The notes: a model not told the origin generated them from the letters alone. A stretch of DNA of 33,376 bases from Thermoleophilia bacterium (GCA_016780995.1 JADHKZ010000008.1:1-33376); one strand, 5' to 3'; counted from the stretch's first letter, positions 16,282 through 24,679 are shown. A program made the numbers and translations.

Positions 16282-16977
16282 ATGATCACCGCGCATGCCC
16301 TGGTGCATGCCTATGGCGAGCGCCGGGCGGTGGACGGCGTGGACCTGGTGCTGCACCCGGGCGAACGCGTGGCCCTGGCCGGCGCCAATGGCGCCGGCAA
16401 GAGCACGTTGCTGCGCATGCTGGCCACCCTGCTGCGCCCGCGGTCGGGCGACCTGCAGGTGCTGGGCCACGACCAGCCCGACGGCGCCCGTCAGGCGCGG
16501 GCGGGCATCGGCTACCTGGCCCACGACCCGCTGGTGTACCTCGACCTCACCGCGCGCCAGAACCTGGAGCTCTACGGCGACCTGTACGGCATCGACGATC
16601 GTGACGCACGCATCGACGACCTGCTCGACCACGTGGGCCTGCTGACCCGCGCCGAGGACACCGTGCGCACCTTCAGCCGCGGCATGGCGCAGCGACTGGC
16701 GCTGGCCCGCATGTTGCTGCACCGGCCCCGCCTGCTGCTGCTGGACGAGCCCCACGCCAGCCTGGACGCCCGCGGCGGCGAGCTGCTGGATCGCCAGCTC
16801 ATGGCCGCCCGCGACGACGGCCGCGCGGCCGTGATCGTGACCCACGAGGTGGAGCGGGTGGCCCGGGTGGCCGATCGCCTGGTGGTGCTGCGCGCCGGGC
16901 GCGTGGTGCGGGATGAGCCCACCACGGGGATGGAGCCCATGGACGTGCGCCGCCGGTACGAGGAGGTGGCCGGGTGA
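16282..16977 (+). CDS. ccmA: heme exporter ATP-binding protein
   Basis: A 231-residue ABC ATPase. Walker A is G-A-N-G-A-G-K-S-T (residues 34-42); the signature is F-S-R-G-M-A-Q-R-L-A-L-A-R, with Walker B L-L-L-L-D-E-P-H-A-S-L-D and an H-loop in V-T-H-E. Alone it could be any ABC ATPase, but ccmB, ccmC and a ccmD-like gene follow with overlaps. In cytochrome c system I, CcmA drives release of heme-loaded CcmE from CcmC. It begins 4 bases after mqnP. Confidence 0.9.
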   Translation: MITAHALVHAYGERRAVDGVDLVLHPGERVALAGANGAGKSTLLRMLATLLRPRSGDLQVLGHDQPDGARQARAGIGYLAHDPLVYLDLTARQNLELYGDLYGIDDRDARIDDLLDHVGLLTRAEDTVRTFSRGMAQRLALARMLLHRPRLLLLDEPHASLDARGGELLDRQLMAARDDGRAAVIVTHEVERVARVADRLVVLRAGRVVRDEPTTGMEPMDVRRRYEEVAG

Positions 16978-17654
16978 GGCGCCGCCAGCTGGCCGCCCTG
17001 GTGCGCAAGGACCTGCGCCTGGAGCTGCGCACGCGCGAGACCATCGTGGCCATGGTGCTGTTTGCCATCGTCATGCTGGCCATCCTGCAGTTCGGCTTCG
17101 GCACGCGCGATGATGACCTCACGCGGTTCGTGGGTGGCCTCATGTGGGTGACGCTGGCGTTCACGGCCGTGCTGGGCGTGGGCCGCTCCTACGTGGCCGA
17201 GCGCGAGCAGCGGGTGCTGGACGGCCTGCTGGTGTCGCCCGTGCCGCGCGTGGTGATGATGAGCGCCAAGGCCATCGCCATCTTCCTGTACATGACGGTG
17301 GTGGAGGTGGTGGTCATCCCGCTGGTGGGCATCTTCTTCGTGAAGGGCCCGTACTGGGAGTCCATCGGGTGGATCGCCATCGCAGCGTTGCTGGCCAACC
17401 TCTGCATCGCCCTTGCCGGCACGCTGTTCTCCGGTCTGGCGCTGTTCACCCGGGCCCGCGACCTCATCCTGCCGGTGCTCTTCCTGCCGGCTCTGGTGCC
17501 GGTGGTCATCGCCGCCGCAGGCGCCACGTACTCCGTGGCCGGAGGGCCACATGACATGAGCGAGTGGCGGGGGTACTGCCTGTTCCTGCTCGCATACGCA
17601 ATACTTTTCTCCCTTGTCTCCGTCGCCACCTATGACGCCGTCTTCGATGACTGA
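16974..17654 (+). CDS. ccmB: heme exporter membrane protein
   Basis: A 226-residue integral membrane protein with about six helices, the length of CcmB. The opening L-V-R-K-D-L-R-L-E-L-R-T-R-E and the segment L-I-L-P-V-L-F-L-P-A-L-V-P-V-V-I are typical of the family. It is the membrane partner of CcmA. The GTG start overlaps the ccmA stop as GTGA. Confidence 0.93.
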   Translation: MRRRQLAALVRKDLRLELRTRETIVAMVLFAIVMLAILQFGFGTRDDDLTRFVGGLMWVTLAFTAVLGVGRSYVAEREQRVLDGLLVSPVPRVVMMSAKAIAIFLYMTVVEVVVIPLVGIFFVKGPYWESIGWIAIAALLANLCIALAGTLFSGLALFTRARDLILPVLFLPALVPVVIAAAGATYSVAGGPHDMSEWRGYCLFLLAYAILFSLVSVATYDAVFDD

Positions 17655-18351
17655 GGGTCCGGCCCGCATGCCGGGCGAGCGCGCCGCGGTGATCTGGGGC
17701 TCCATCGCCACGTTGCTGGTGGTGGTGTCCACCATCGGCATCTTCCTGGTGGCCCCCGAGGACGCCGACCAGGGCGTGATCCAGCGCATCTTCTACTTCC
17801 ACGTGGCCATCGCCATCGCGTCGCTGGTGGCGTTCGCCGTGGCGTGCGTCGCCGGCATCCTGTACCTGCGCACCCGCAACGACCGCTGGGACGACGTGGG
17901 CGAGGCCAGCATCCGCATCGGCCTGCTGTTCTCGGTGCTGGTGGTAATCACCGGGTCCATCTGGGCGAAGGCGTCGTGGGGAACCTGGTGGGTGTGGAGC
18001 GACCCCCGCCTGGTCACCTACCTGATCGTGGTGCTCATCTACGCCGCGTACTTCGTGCTGCGCTCCTCCGCCGAGGACGACCGCAAGATGCGCTACTCCG
18101 CCATCTACGCCATCGCAGGCTTTGCGTCGGTGCCCCTGTCGTTCTACTCGGTGCGCGTGGCCGAGTCGTTCGTGCATCCGGTGGTGTTCACCAGCGGCGG
18201 TGCCAACATGCCGGGTTCGATGCTCATCTGGTTCGTGGTGTCGCAGGCAGCGATGCTGGCGTTGTTCATCGCGCTGCTCGAGGTGGACCTGGTGGGCCGG
18301 CGGTCGGAGCGCGCGCTCCGGCGCCTGGCGCTGAGGCTGGAGGGCACGTGA
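17647..18351 (+). CDS. ccmC: cytochrome c maturation heme-handling protein
   Basis: A 234-residue membrane protein with six helices. It contains the tryptophan-rich W-G-T-W-W-V-W-S-D-P-R-L motif that binds heme on the outer face, flanked by the two family histidines in F-Y-F-H-V-A and F-V-H-P-V-V-F. CcmC loads heme onto the chaperone CcmE. I chose the ATG at 17647, which overlaps ccmB by 8 bases; an in-frame start at 17614 would lie deep inside ccmB and adds only low-complexity residues. Confidence 0.94.
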   Translation: MTEGPARMPGERAAVIWGSIATLLVVVSTIGIFLVAPEDADQGVIQRIFYFHVAIAIASLVAFAVACVAGILYLRTRNDRWDDVGEASIRIGLLFSVLVVITGSIWAKASWGTWWVWSDPRLVTYLIVVLIYAAYFVLRSSAEDDRKMRYSAIYAIAGFASVPLSFYSVRVAESFVHPVVFTSGGANMPGSMLIWFVVSQAAMLALFIALLEVDLVGRRSERALRRLALRLEGT

Positions 18352-18557
18352 GCGGTGGATCGCAGTACGTGGTGGCCGCCTATGCGGTGATCTGGTTCCT
18401 GGTGCTGGCCTACGTGGTGGTGCTGGGCGCTCGCACGGCGCGCATCGGTCGCCAGGTGGAGGCCATCAGCCGCATGCTCGATCGCCGCGACCAGCGCGAG
18501 GAGCAGCCCGACTCCGAGCCGGACCCGGAGCCCGAGCCCTCGGGGGATCGCGCCTGA
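18348..18557 (+). CDS. ccmD: CcmD-like small membrane protein
   Basis: A 69-residue protein with one N-terminal helix (Y-V-V-A-A-Y-A-V-I-W-F-L-V-L-A-Y-V-V-V-L) followed by basic and then acidic, Pro/Glu-rich residues. Size, single helix, the A-Y-A-V-I-W start and position right after ccmC match CcmD, which holds the CcmABC complex together. The acidic D-P-E-P-E-P-S tail is not needed for this role. GTGA overlap with ccmC. Confidence 0.8.
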   Translation: MSGGSQYVVAAYAVIWFLVLAYVVVLGARTARIGRQVEAISRMLDRRDQREEQPDSEPDPEPEPSGDRA

Positions 18558-19219
18558 TGGCCCGCGATCTCTACCCGGTGTTCCTGGACCTCACGGACCG
18601 CCCCGTGGTGGTGGTGGGTGGCGGCGCGGTGGCCACCGAGCGGGCGGCCAAGCTGGCCGCGCACGGTGCCCGGGTGCTGCTGGTGAGCCCGGACATCACC
18701 CCGGCGCTGGCCGGGATGGTGGCCGACGGCCGCGTGGCCCGGCATCACGCCCGGGCGTACGCGCCCGGCGACCTGGACGGCGCCGTGCTGGTGGTGGCGG
18801 CCACCAGCGACCGCCAGGTGAACCAGCAGGTGCGCGACCACGCGCTGGCCGCGGGCGCGCAGGTGAACGTGGCCGACGACCCCGCGGGCTCCACGGCGGT
18901 CATCCCCGCGCTCATGCGCCAGGGTGACCTGGCGGTGGCCATCACCACGGGGGGCGCCAGCCCGGTGGTGTCGCGTCGCATCCGCGAGGACCTGGAGGAG
19001 CGGTTCGGCCCGGGCTGGGCCGGCCTGCTGGCGCTGCTGGCCGAAACCCGCGACGAACTGGTGGCCGCCACGCCGGACATCGCCGACCGGCGCCGGCTGG
19101 TGGAGGCCCTGCTCGACTCGGGCGTGGTGGAGCGCATCGCCGCCGAGGGCCCGGACGCCTGCCGCCACCAGGTGCGCGCCGACCTGGGCCTGCACCCCGC
19201 CACGGTGGAGGCCGCCTGA
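18557..19219 (+). CDS. precorrin-2 dehydrogenase (CysG N-terminal domain / SirC-like)
   Basis: A 220-residue protein. It begins with the L-Y-P-V-F-L-D-L segment and the NAD motif V-V-V-V-G-G-G-A-V-A-T-E-R, then I-T-T-G-G-A-S-P-V-V-S-R-R-I-R, the signature of CysG N-terminal, SirC and Met8 proteins. These oxidise precorrin-2 to sirohydrochlorin, and some also insert iron to make siroheme. Its ATG overlaps the ccmD stop by one base and its stop overlaps the hemA start. The methyltransferase that makes its substrate is fused to HemD 2 kb downstream. Confidence 0.92.
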   Translation: MARDLYPVFLDLTDRPVVVVGGGAVATERAAKLAAHGARVLLVSPDITPALAGMVADGRVARHHARAYAPGDLDGAVLVVAATSDRQVNQQVRDHALAAGAQVNVADDPAGSTAVIPALMRQGDLAVAITTGGASPVVSRRIREDLEERFGPGWAGLLALLAETRDELVAATPDIADRRRLVEALLDSGVVERIAAEGPDACRHQVRADLGLHPATVEAA

Positions 19220-20562
19220 TGCCCCACATCGTGGCCGTGGGCATCTCCCACAAGACCGCTCCGGTGGAGCAGCGCGAGAAGGTGGCGCTCACCGACACCA
19301 CCACCCGCACCCTGTCCCGCGAGCTGGTGCGCCACCCCGACATCGCCGAGTCGGTGGTGCTGTCCACGTGCAACCGCACCGAGGTCTACGTGCACGCGCT
19401 CGACTCCGCGGGGGCCGAGGACGCCATCTGCGACGCCCTGGTGGAGCACAGCAAGGGCATGACCCGCAGCGAGCTCGACTGCATCCGCTACGTGCACCTG
19501 GATGACCGGGCGGTGGCCCACCTGTTCCGCGTGGCGTCCAGCCTCGACTCGATGGTGGTGGGCGAGAGCGAGATCCAGGGCCAGGTGCGTGGTGCCTGGG
19601 AGTGCTCGGCAGAGGAGGAGTCCACGGGCGTGTTGAGCGACCGCCTGTTCCGCCAGGCCCTGGAGACCGGCAAGCGCGTGCGCACCGAGACCAAGGTGGC
19701 GGTGCGCCCGGTGTCCGTGTCAACGGTGGCGGCCGACCTCGCGCGCGAGGCCATCCCCGACCTGGGCGGTCGCCGCGGCCTGGTGGTGGGCGGCGGGCGA
19801 ATGGCCGAGGCCACGGCGCGGGCATTGATGGAGCGCGGGCTCGGCGAGCTGGTGGTCATCAACCGCACGGTGGGCACCGCCCGCGAGATCGCCGAGCGCC
19901 TTGGCGGAATGGGACTGGGCTATGACTGCCTGGCCGCCGAGCTGGCCAAGGCCGACGTGGTGGTGTGCTCCACCGACGCCCCGCACCCGGTCATCTCGGC
20001 CGAGCAGGTCACCCTCGCGCTGGACGACCGCCCCACGCGCCCCATGGTGCTCATCGACATCGCGGTGCCGCGCGACGTGGAGCCCGCGGCATCGGGCGTG
20101 CACGGCGCCGTGCTGTTCGACATCGACGACCTGGAGCGCGTGGTGGCCCAGCACCGCGACGAGCGTGAGGACCACGCGCGCCGCGCCGAGGTGATCGTGG
20201 GCGAGGAGGTGGAGCGCTATTCGGCCTGGCGCTCGGGCCTCGCCGTGACGCCGGTCATCACGTCGCTGCGCGAGATGGCCGAGGCCATCCGCCAGGGCGA
20301 GATCGCGCGCATCACCGCCCAGGGCGGCGAGGTGACCGAGCAGGAGATGGAGCGCATCCACCAGGTCACGCGGTCCATCCTCAACAAGTTGCTGCACGAG
20401 CCCACCGTGCGCGCCCGCGAGGCCGCCGCGCACATGGACGGCATGCGGCACGTGGAGTCGCTGCGCATGCTGTTCGGCCTGGACATGCCCGACCGCGGCC
20501 CGGGCGAGGTGGCCGACCAGACCCCGCGGGGCGTGGCCGCGCGTCCCGGCGCCGACGGCTAG
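19219..20562 (+). CDS. hemA: glutamyl-tRNA reductase
   Basis: A 447-residue enzyme that reduces glutamyl-tRNA to glutamate-1-semialdehyde, the first committed step of C5-pathway tetrapyrrole synthesis. The catalytic cysteine is C51 in L-S-T-C-N-R-T-E-V-Y. Other signatures are G-I-S-H-K-T-A-P-V-E-Q-R-E, V-G-E-S-E-I-Q-G-Q-V-R and the NADPH motif L-V-V-G-G-G-R-M-A-E, followed by the dimerisation helices. Length is normal. Glutamate-1-semialdehyde aminotransferase (hemL) and hemB are not in the window. Confidence 0.97.
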   Translation: MPHIVAVGISHKTAPVEQREKVALTDTTTRTLSRELVRHPDIAESVVLSTCNRTEVYVHALDSAGAEDAICDALVEHSKGMTRSELDCIRYVHLDDRAVAHLFRVASSLDSMVVGESEIQGQVRGAWECSAEEESTGVLSDRLFRQALETGKRVRTETKVAVRPVSVSTVAADLAREAIPDLGGRRGLVVGGGRMAEATARALMERGLGELVVINRTVGTAREIAERLGGMGLGYDCLAAELAKADVVVCSTDAPHPVISAEQVTLALDDRPTRPMVLIDIAVPRDVEPAASGVHGAVLFDIDDLERVVAQHRDEREDHARRAEVIVGEEVERYSAWRSGLAVTPVITSLREMAEAIRQGEIARITAQGGEVTEQEMERIHQVTRSILNKLLHEPTVRAREAAAHMDGMRHVESLRMLFGLDMPDRGPGEVADQTPRGVAARPGADG

Positions 20563-20571
20563 GGCCCACGC

Positions 20572-21444
20572 GTGCGCGTGACGGTGGCCACCCGCCGCTC
20601 CGCCCTTGCCCTGGCGCAATCGCGCGCGGTGGCCGGTGCCCTGGCCGCGGCGGGCCACGACGCCCCCCTGCTGGAGATGACCACCACCGGTGATCGCTGG
20701 AGCCTGGCGGGCGCCGAGCAGCAGCCCGGCATGGACGTGAAGGGCATGTTCGTGAAGGAACTGGAGGAGGCACTGCTGGACGGCCGCGCCGACATCGCGG
20801 TGCACTCGGCCAAGGACCTGCCCGGCCAGCTGCCCGCGGGACTGGCCGTACTGGCCACGCCCCCGCGCGAGGATGCCCGCGACGTGCTGGTGGGGTCACC
20901 CGGCGGCCTGGACGCGTTGCCCGATGGCGCGCGCGTGGGCACCACCAGCCCGCGCCGCGCCGCGCAGGTGCAGGCGGTGCGCCCGGACGTGCAGGTGGTG
21001 GAGGTGCGCGGCAACGTGGACACGCGCCTGGCCAAGCTGGACTCCGGGGAGGTGGATGCCCTGGTTCTCGCCGCGGCGGGCCTGAGCCGCCTCGGCATCC
21101 AGCGGGCCGACGCCGCGCTGCTGCCCCTGGACCAGTGCCTGCCCGCGGCGGGCCAGGGCATCGTGGCCATCGAGGGCCGTGACGACGACCCGGCGGTGCG
21201 CGATGCCTGCGTGCTGCTGGACGATCCCGCCGCCCGTGCGTGCCTGGCTGCGGAGCGAGCGTTCCTGGCGAAACTGGGCGGGGGCTGCACCGTGCCGGCT
21301 GGAGCCCTGTGCCAATCCGACGGATCCACGCTGCGCATGCGCGCGTGGTGGGCGGCCACCGGCAGGTGGGCCGACCTGGAGGGCCCCGCCGCCGATCCCG
21401 CCGCCCTGGGCGCCCGTGCAGCCGACATGGTGGGTGCCGCATGA
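20572..21444 (+). CDS. hemC: porphobilinogen deaminase (hydroxymethylbilane synthase)
   Basis: A 290-residue enzyme that joins four porphobilinogens into hydroxymethylbilane. It has the opening V-A-T-R-R-S-A-L-A-L-A-Q, the catalytic-Asp region A-V-H-S-A-K-D-L-P, and the cofactor-binding C239 in G-G-G-C-T-V-P-A-G that carries dipyrromethane. GTG start, 9 bases after hemA. The stop overlaps the next ATG. Confidence 0.96.
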   Translation: MRVTVATRRSALALAQSRAVAGALAAAGHDAPLLEMTTTGDRWSLAGAEQQPGMDVKGMFVKELEEALLDGRADIAVHSAKDLPGQLPAGLAVLATPPREDARDVLVGSPGGLDALPDGARVGTTSPRRAAQVQAVRPDVQVVEVRGNVDTRLAKLDSGEVDALVLAAAGLSRLGIQRADAALLPLDQCLPAAGQGIVAIEGRDDDPAVRDACVLLDDPAARACLAAERAFLAKLGGGCTVPAGALCQSDGSTLRMRAWWAATGRWADLEGPAADPAALGARAADMVGAA

Positions 21445-22964
21445 GCCAGGGGATGGTGTACCTCATCGGCGCGGGCCCGGGCGACCCCGGGCTCATCACC
21501 GTGCGTGGCCGCGAGGCGCTGATGCGCGCCGACGTGGTGCTGTACGACCGCCTGGGCACTGAGGCCCTGATGGACCTGGTGCGCCCCGATGCCCAGCTGG
21601 TGGACGTGGGCAAGGCCCCGGGCCGTGCGGCCATGAGCCAGGACGACACCACGGCGCTGCTGGTGAAGCTGGGGCACGAGGGCAAGGTGGTGGCACGGCT
21701 CAAGGGCGGCGACCCGTTCGTGTTCGGGCGCGGCGCCGAGGAGGCCGAGGCACTGGTGGCCGCGGGCGTGCGGGTGCTGGTGGTGCCGGGCATCACGTCT
21801 GCCATCGGCGCCCCGTCGGCGGCGGGCATCCCGGTCACCTACCGGGCCATGGCCACCGCCTTCACCGTGGTCACCGGGCACGAGGACCCGGCGAAGGACT
21901 CCGAGCAGAACGACTGGGACCTGCTGGCGCGCCTGCCGCACACGCTCATCGTGCTCATGGGCATGGGGCGCCTGCGGGGCATCGCCGAGCGGCTCATGGC
22001 CGCGGGGCGCCCCGCCGACCAGCCCGCTGCCGCCATCCAGTGGGGCACCACGCCGCGCCAGCGCGAGGTGGTGGCCACGCTCGGCACCATCGCCGACCAG
22101 GTGGAGCAGGAGGGCCTGGGCAACCCCGCCATCCTGGTGTTCGGGGACGTGGTGTCGCGCCGGCCCGGCCTGGTCGCCGCGGGGCGCGGTCCGCTGTCGG
22201 GGCGCACGGTGGTGGTCACCCGCGCCCGGGTGCAGGCCAGCGATCTCCGCGGCGCGCTGGAGGCCCTGGGCGCACGGGTCATCGAGATGCCGGTCATCCG
22301 CATCCAGCCGCTGCAGGCCACGCCGCAGATCGCCGCGGCCATGGCCGGCCTGGGCCAGCACGACATCGTGGTGGTCACCAGCCCGAATGGCGTGGACGCC
22401 CTGGCGGCCGCCATGGCCGCCCACGGCGTGGACGCACGCCACCTGAGCCCCGAGCAGACGTTCGTGGCTATCGGCCCTGCCACCGCCGATGCCCTGCGCG
22501 GCATGGGCATCCGCGCCGACATCGTGCCCGAGCGGTTCGTCGGCGAGGCCGTGCTTGAGGCCCTGGAGGGCACGGAGGTGGAGGGCCGCCGGGTGCTCAT
22601 CGCGCGCGCCCGCCATGCCCGCCCGGTGATCGCCGATGGTCTTCGCGATCGCGGGGCCATCGTGGACGACGTGGCGCTGTACGAGACGGTGGCCGTGCGC
22701 CCCCCCGACGACGTGGTGGAGGCGGCGCTCGACGCCGACATCATCACCTTCACGTCGTCGTCCACCGTCACCAACACCCTCGACGTGTTGGACGACCACC
22801 AGCGCGCGCGCCTGATGAGGGGGCCGCTGGTGGCGTCCATCGGGCCCATCACGTCGCAGACCGCGCGCGAGGCCGGTCTGGAGGTGGGGGTGGAGGCCGG
22901 CACCAGCGACATCCCCGGCCTGATCGAGGCCGTCATCCGGGCGGCGGCCACCCCGCGCGCATGA
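21441..22964 (+). CDS. cobA-hemD: uroporphyrinogen-III C-methyltransferase / uroporphyrinogen-III synthase fusion
   Basis: A 507-residue two-domain enzyme. Residues about 1-250 are a SAM-dependent methyltransferase with V-Y-L-I-G-A-G-P-G-D-P-G-L, L-K-G-G-D-P-F-V-F-G-R-G and V-P-G-I-T-S-A-I. Residues about 255-505 are a HemD domain (V-V-V-T-R-A-R, V-V-V-T-S-P-N-G-V, F-T-S-S-S-T-V). HemD closes hydroxymethylbilane to uroporphyrinogen III and the first domain methylates it to precorrin-2, the substrate of the dehydrogenase encoded at 18557. Such fusions are common in Gram-positive bacteria. ATGA overlap with hemC. It can feed both siroheme/cobalamin and heme routes. Confidence 0.95.
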   Translation: MSQGMVYLIGAGPGDPGLITVRGREALMRADVVLYDRLGTEALMDLVRPDAQLVDVGKAPGRAAMSQDDTTALLVKLGHEGKVVARLKGGDPFVFGRGAEEAEALVAAGVRVLVVPGITSAIGAPSAAGIPVTYRAMATAFTVVTGHEDPAKDSEQNDWDLLARLPHTLIVLMGMGRLRGIAERLMAAGRPADQPAAAIQWGTTPRQREVVATLGTIADQVEQEGLGNPAILVFGDVVSRRPGLVAAGRGPLSGRTVVVTRARVQASDLRGALEALGARVIEMPVIRIQPLQATPQIAAAMAGLGQHDIVVVTSPNGVDALAAAMAAHGVDARHLSPEQTFVAIGPATADALRGMGIRADIVPERFVGEAVLEALEGTEVEGRRVLIARARHARPVIADGLRDRGAIVDDVALYETVAVRPPDDVVEAALDADIITFTSSSTVTNTLDVLDDHQRARLMRGPLVASIGPITSQTAREAGLEVGVEAGTSDIPGLIEAVIRAAATPRA

Positions 22965-23773
22965 GCCGCCCGCTCGGGTTCCTCACCGACTACGGCCCCG
23001 GCACCGAGCACGTGGGCGCGCTGCATGCCGTGGCGGCCACCATCGCGCCCGGCTCCGACCGGGTGGACCTGGCGCATGACGTGCCGCCCGGCGACGTGCG
23101 GTGGGGGTCCATCCTGGTGGAGCGCCTGGTGCGCCTGATGCCCCGGCAGTCGGTGACCACCTGCGTCGTGGACCCGGGCGTGGGCACCGGCCGCCGGGCC
23201 GTGGCCCTGGAGCTGGAGTGGGGCAAGGTTGTGGTGGGGCCCGACAACGGCCTGCTGGGCCTGGCCGCCGAGCACCTGGGGCCCGTGCGCGCCGTGGAGA
23301 TCACCTCCCCCGACCACATGCGCCAGCCGGTGTCGGCCACCTTCCACGGGCGCGACGTCTTCGCGCCGGCCGCCGCCCACGTGGCCGAGGGGGTGCCGCT
23401 GGAGGCCCTGGGTGCCGAGGTGGACCCGGCCGGCATCCTGCGCCCGCAGCTGCCCGAGCCCGAGGCCATGCCCGGGGCGCTGGACGCGCTGGTGGCCGGG
23501 GTGGACCGCTTCGGCACCCTGGCCCTGTGGGCCACGGCCGAGCACCTGATGGCGGCCGGGCTGGTGGAGGGCAACCGCGTGTGGGTGGCATCGGCCGAGG
23601 GGGGCAGGTCGCAGGCCACGGTGGGCCGCACGTTCGCCGACGTTCCCCGCGGGGCGCTGCTGGCCTATGTGGACTCGCACGGCCTGGTGGCGGTGGCCGT
23701 GAACGGCGGCAGCGCCGAGGACCGCCTGCGCGCCACCTCAGGCGAGGTGGTGGCCCTGATGCGTCAGGAGTAG
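22961..23773 (+). CDS. SAM hydroxide adenosyltransferase (SAM hydrolase, DUF62 family)
   Basis: A 270-residue protein of the family that splits S-adenosylmethionine with water into adenosine and methionine. Signatures are F-L-T-D-Y-G-P near the start, V-V-D-P-G-V-G-T, G-P-D-N-G-L-L and T-F-H-G-R-D-V-F-A-P-A-A-A-H, and a C-terminal beta domain beginning near D-R-F-G-T-L. Fluorinases and chlorinases belong to the same fold, but nothing here points to a halide. It is the last gene of the tetrapyrrole run and overlaps cobA-hemD by 4 bases. The 3' end overlaps the convergent glycosyltransferase by 10 bases. Confidence 0.9.
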   Translation: MSRPLGFLTDYGPGTEHVGALHAVAATIAPGSDRVDLAHDVPPGDVRWGSILVERLVRLMPRQSVTTCVVDPGVGTGRRAVALELEWGKVVVGPDNGLLGLAAEHLGPVRAVEITSPDHMRQPVSATFHGRDVFAPAAAHVAEGVPLEALGAEVDPAGILRPQLPEPEAMPGALDALVAGVDRFGTLALWATAEHLMAAGLVEGNRVWVASAEGGRSQATVGRTFADVPRGALLAYVDSHGLVAVAVNGGSAEDRLRATSGEVVALMRQE

Positions 23774-24483
23774 GCGCCCCGCCAGGCGTTCATGCGGATC
23801 CGCCAGATGTCCTCGATGAACGGCGGCAGGTGCTTGGCCACGTCGAACGTGGAGTCACCGCGGAACTCCACGGCCACCGGCATCTCGGCGATGGTGGCGC
23901 CCATCCGCCGGGCCAGGTACAGCACCTCGATGTCGAAGGCGAATGAGTTGATGGTTGCCTTGTCGAACACCTTCTGCGCCCACTCCGCCGTGAATCCCTT
24001 GAACCCCGCCTGGGTGTCGGTGATGACCGGCAGCACCAGGATGCGGCGCGTCACCTGCACGGCCGCCCCCGCGGCCAGTCGCGCGGGGCTGTTCTCCGTC
24101 TCGGCGTAGCCCTTGAGGCTGCGCTTGCCGGTGACCACGTCGGCCACTCCCCCGCGCAGCAGGCCCAGGGCGGCGTCCACATGGAAGGGCGCGATGTTGA
24201 GGTCGGCGTCCACGTAGAACCGGTAGTCGCCGGTGGCGGCCAGCATCCCCGACCGCACCGCACCGCCCTTGCCCCGGTTCTCGGGCAGGCAGTTCAGCCG
24301 AATGCGGCGGTCGGCGGCGGCGGCGCGCTCCACCAGCGCGGCGGTGCCGTCGGTGCTGCCGTCGTCGCTCACCACCACCTCGGCGGTGCCCGGGAAGTCG
24401 TCCATCCACGCCGCCCAGCCATCGAGCGTGGGCTGCAGGCGGCGCTCCTCGTTGTAGGCGGGCACGACGATCGAGACGTCCAT
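23764..24483 (-). CDS. GT2 glycosyltransferase, dolichyl-phosphate glucosyltransferase-like
   Basis: A 239-residue GT-A fold enzyme. It shows V-S-I-V-V-P-A-Y-N-E-E-R-R-L at the N-terminus, S-D-D-G-S-T-D-G-T, R-G-K-G-G-A-V-R-S-G, and D-A-D-L as the metal-binding D-x-D. The K-G-G-A-V-R pattern and D-T-Q-A-G-F-K-G-F are typical of ALG5/DPM1-like synthases that move a sugar from a nucleotide donor to a polyprenyl phosphate. There is no membrane helix. The ATG at 24483 begins right at the first strand; an in-frame start 18 bases earlier is possible. Confidence 0.88.
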   Translation of the reverse strand: MDVSIVVPAYNEERRLQPTLDGWAAWMDDFPGTAEVVVSDDGSTDGTAALVERAAAADRRIRLNCLPENRGKGGAVRSGMLAATGDYRFYVDADLNIAPFHVDAALGLLRGGVADVVTGKRSLKGYAETENSPARLAAGAAVQVTRRILVLPVITDTQAGFKGFTAEWAQKVFDKATINSFAFDIEVLYLARRMGATIAEMPVAVEFRGDSTFDVAKHLPPFIEDIWRIRMNAWRGAYS

Positions 24484-24513
24484 CGCGCTGCATGGTCGCA
24501 TGCCCCGAACGCA

Positions 24514-24549
24514 CGCGCGCCGCGATCCGTTTCGGAAGCGCGGCGCGCG
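24514..24549 (-). terminator. GC-rich hairpin after tRNA-Phe
   Basis: CGCGCGCCGCG and CGCGGCGCGCG form a perfect 11-bp stem. Inside the 14-base loop, TCCG and CGGA can add a 4-bp inner stem around TTT. It starts 4 bases past the tRNA 3' end in the minus direction, so it probably ends the tRNA transcript before the glycosyltransferase gene. No T-run follows. Confidence 0.65.
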
Positions 24550-24553
24550 GTGA

Positions 24554-24626
24554 TGGCGAGACCCGGACTCGAACCGGGGACACCACGATTTTCAGTCGTG
24601 TGCTCTACCAGCTGAGCTATCTCGCC
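24554..24626 (-). tRNA. tRNA-Phe (anticodon GAA)
   Basis: The 73-base minus-strand gene folds as a full cloverleaf. The acceptor stem is GGCGAGA/TCTCGCC with discriminator A; the D arm is GCTC/GAGC with loop AGCTGGTA; the anticodon stem is CACGA/TCGTG with loop CTGAAAA, giving GAA for Phe; the T arm is CCCGG-TTCGAGT-CCGGG. The variable loop has 5 bases. CCA is not encoded. Confidence 0.98.
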
Positions 24627-24636
24627 CGGCCGGGGA

Positions 24637-24665
24637 ACGCTAGGGGCGCATCCACGGCGATGCAA
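24637..24665 (-). promoter_or_regulatory. promoter of tRNA-Phe
   Basis: On the minus strand TTGCAT (24665-24660), a 17-base spacer and TAGCGT (24642-24637) lie 10 bases before the tRNA 5' end. This is the clearest sigma-70-type promoter in the window and shows that TANNNT is a real -10 box in this organism. Confidence 0.7.
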
Positions 24666-24679
24666 CCCGCATCCAGCGG

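Noticed and set aside
20559-22799. Long minus-strand frame antisense to hemC and cobA-hemD (about 746 codons)
   Set aside because: Same shadow composition, no recognisable domain, and the plus strand encodes well-known enzymes.
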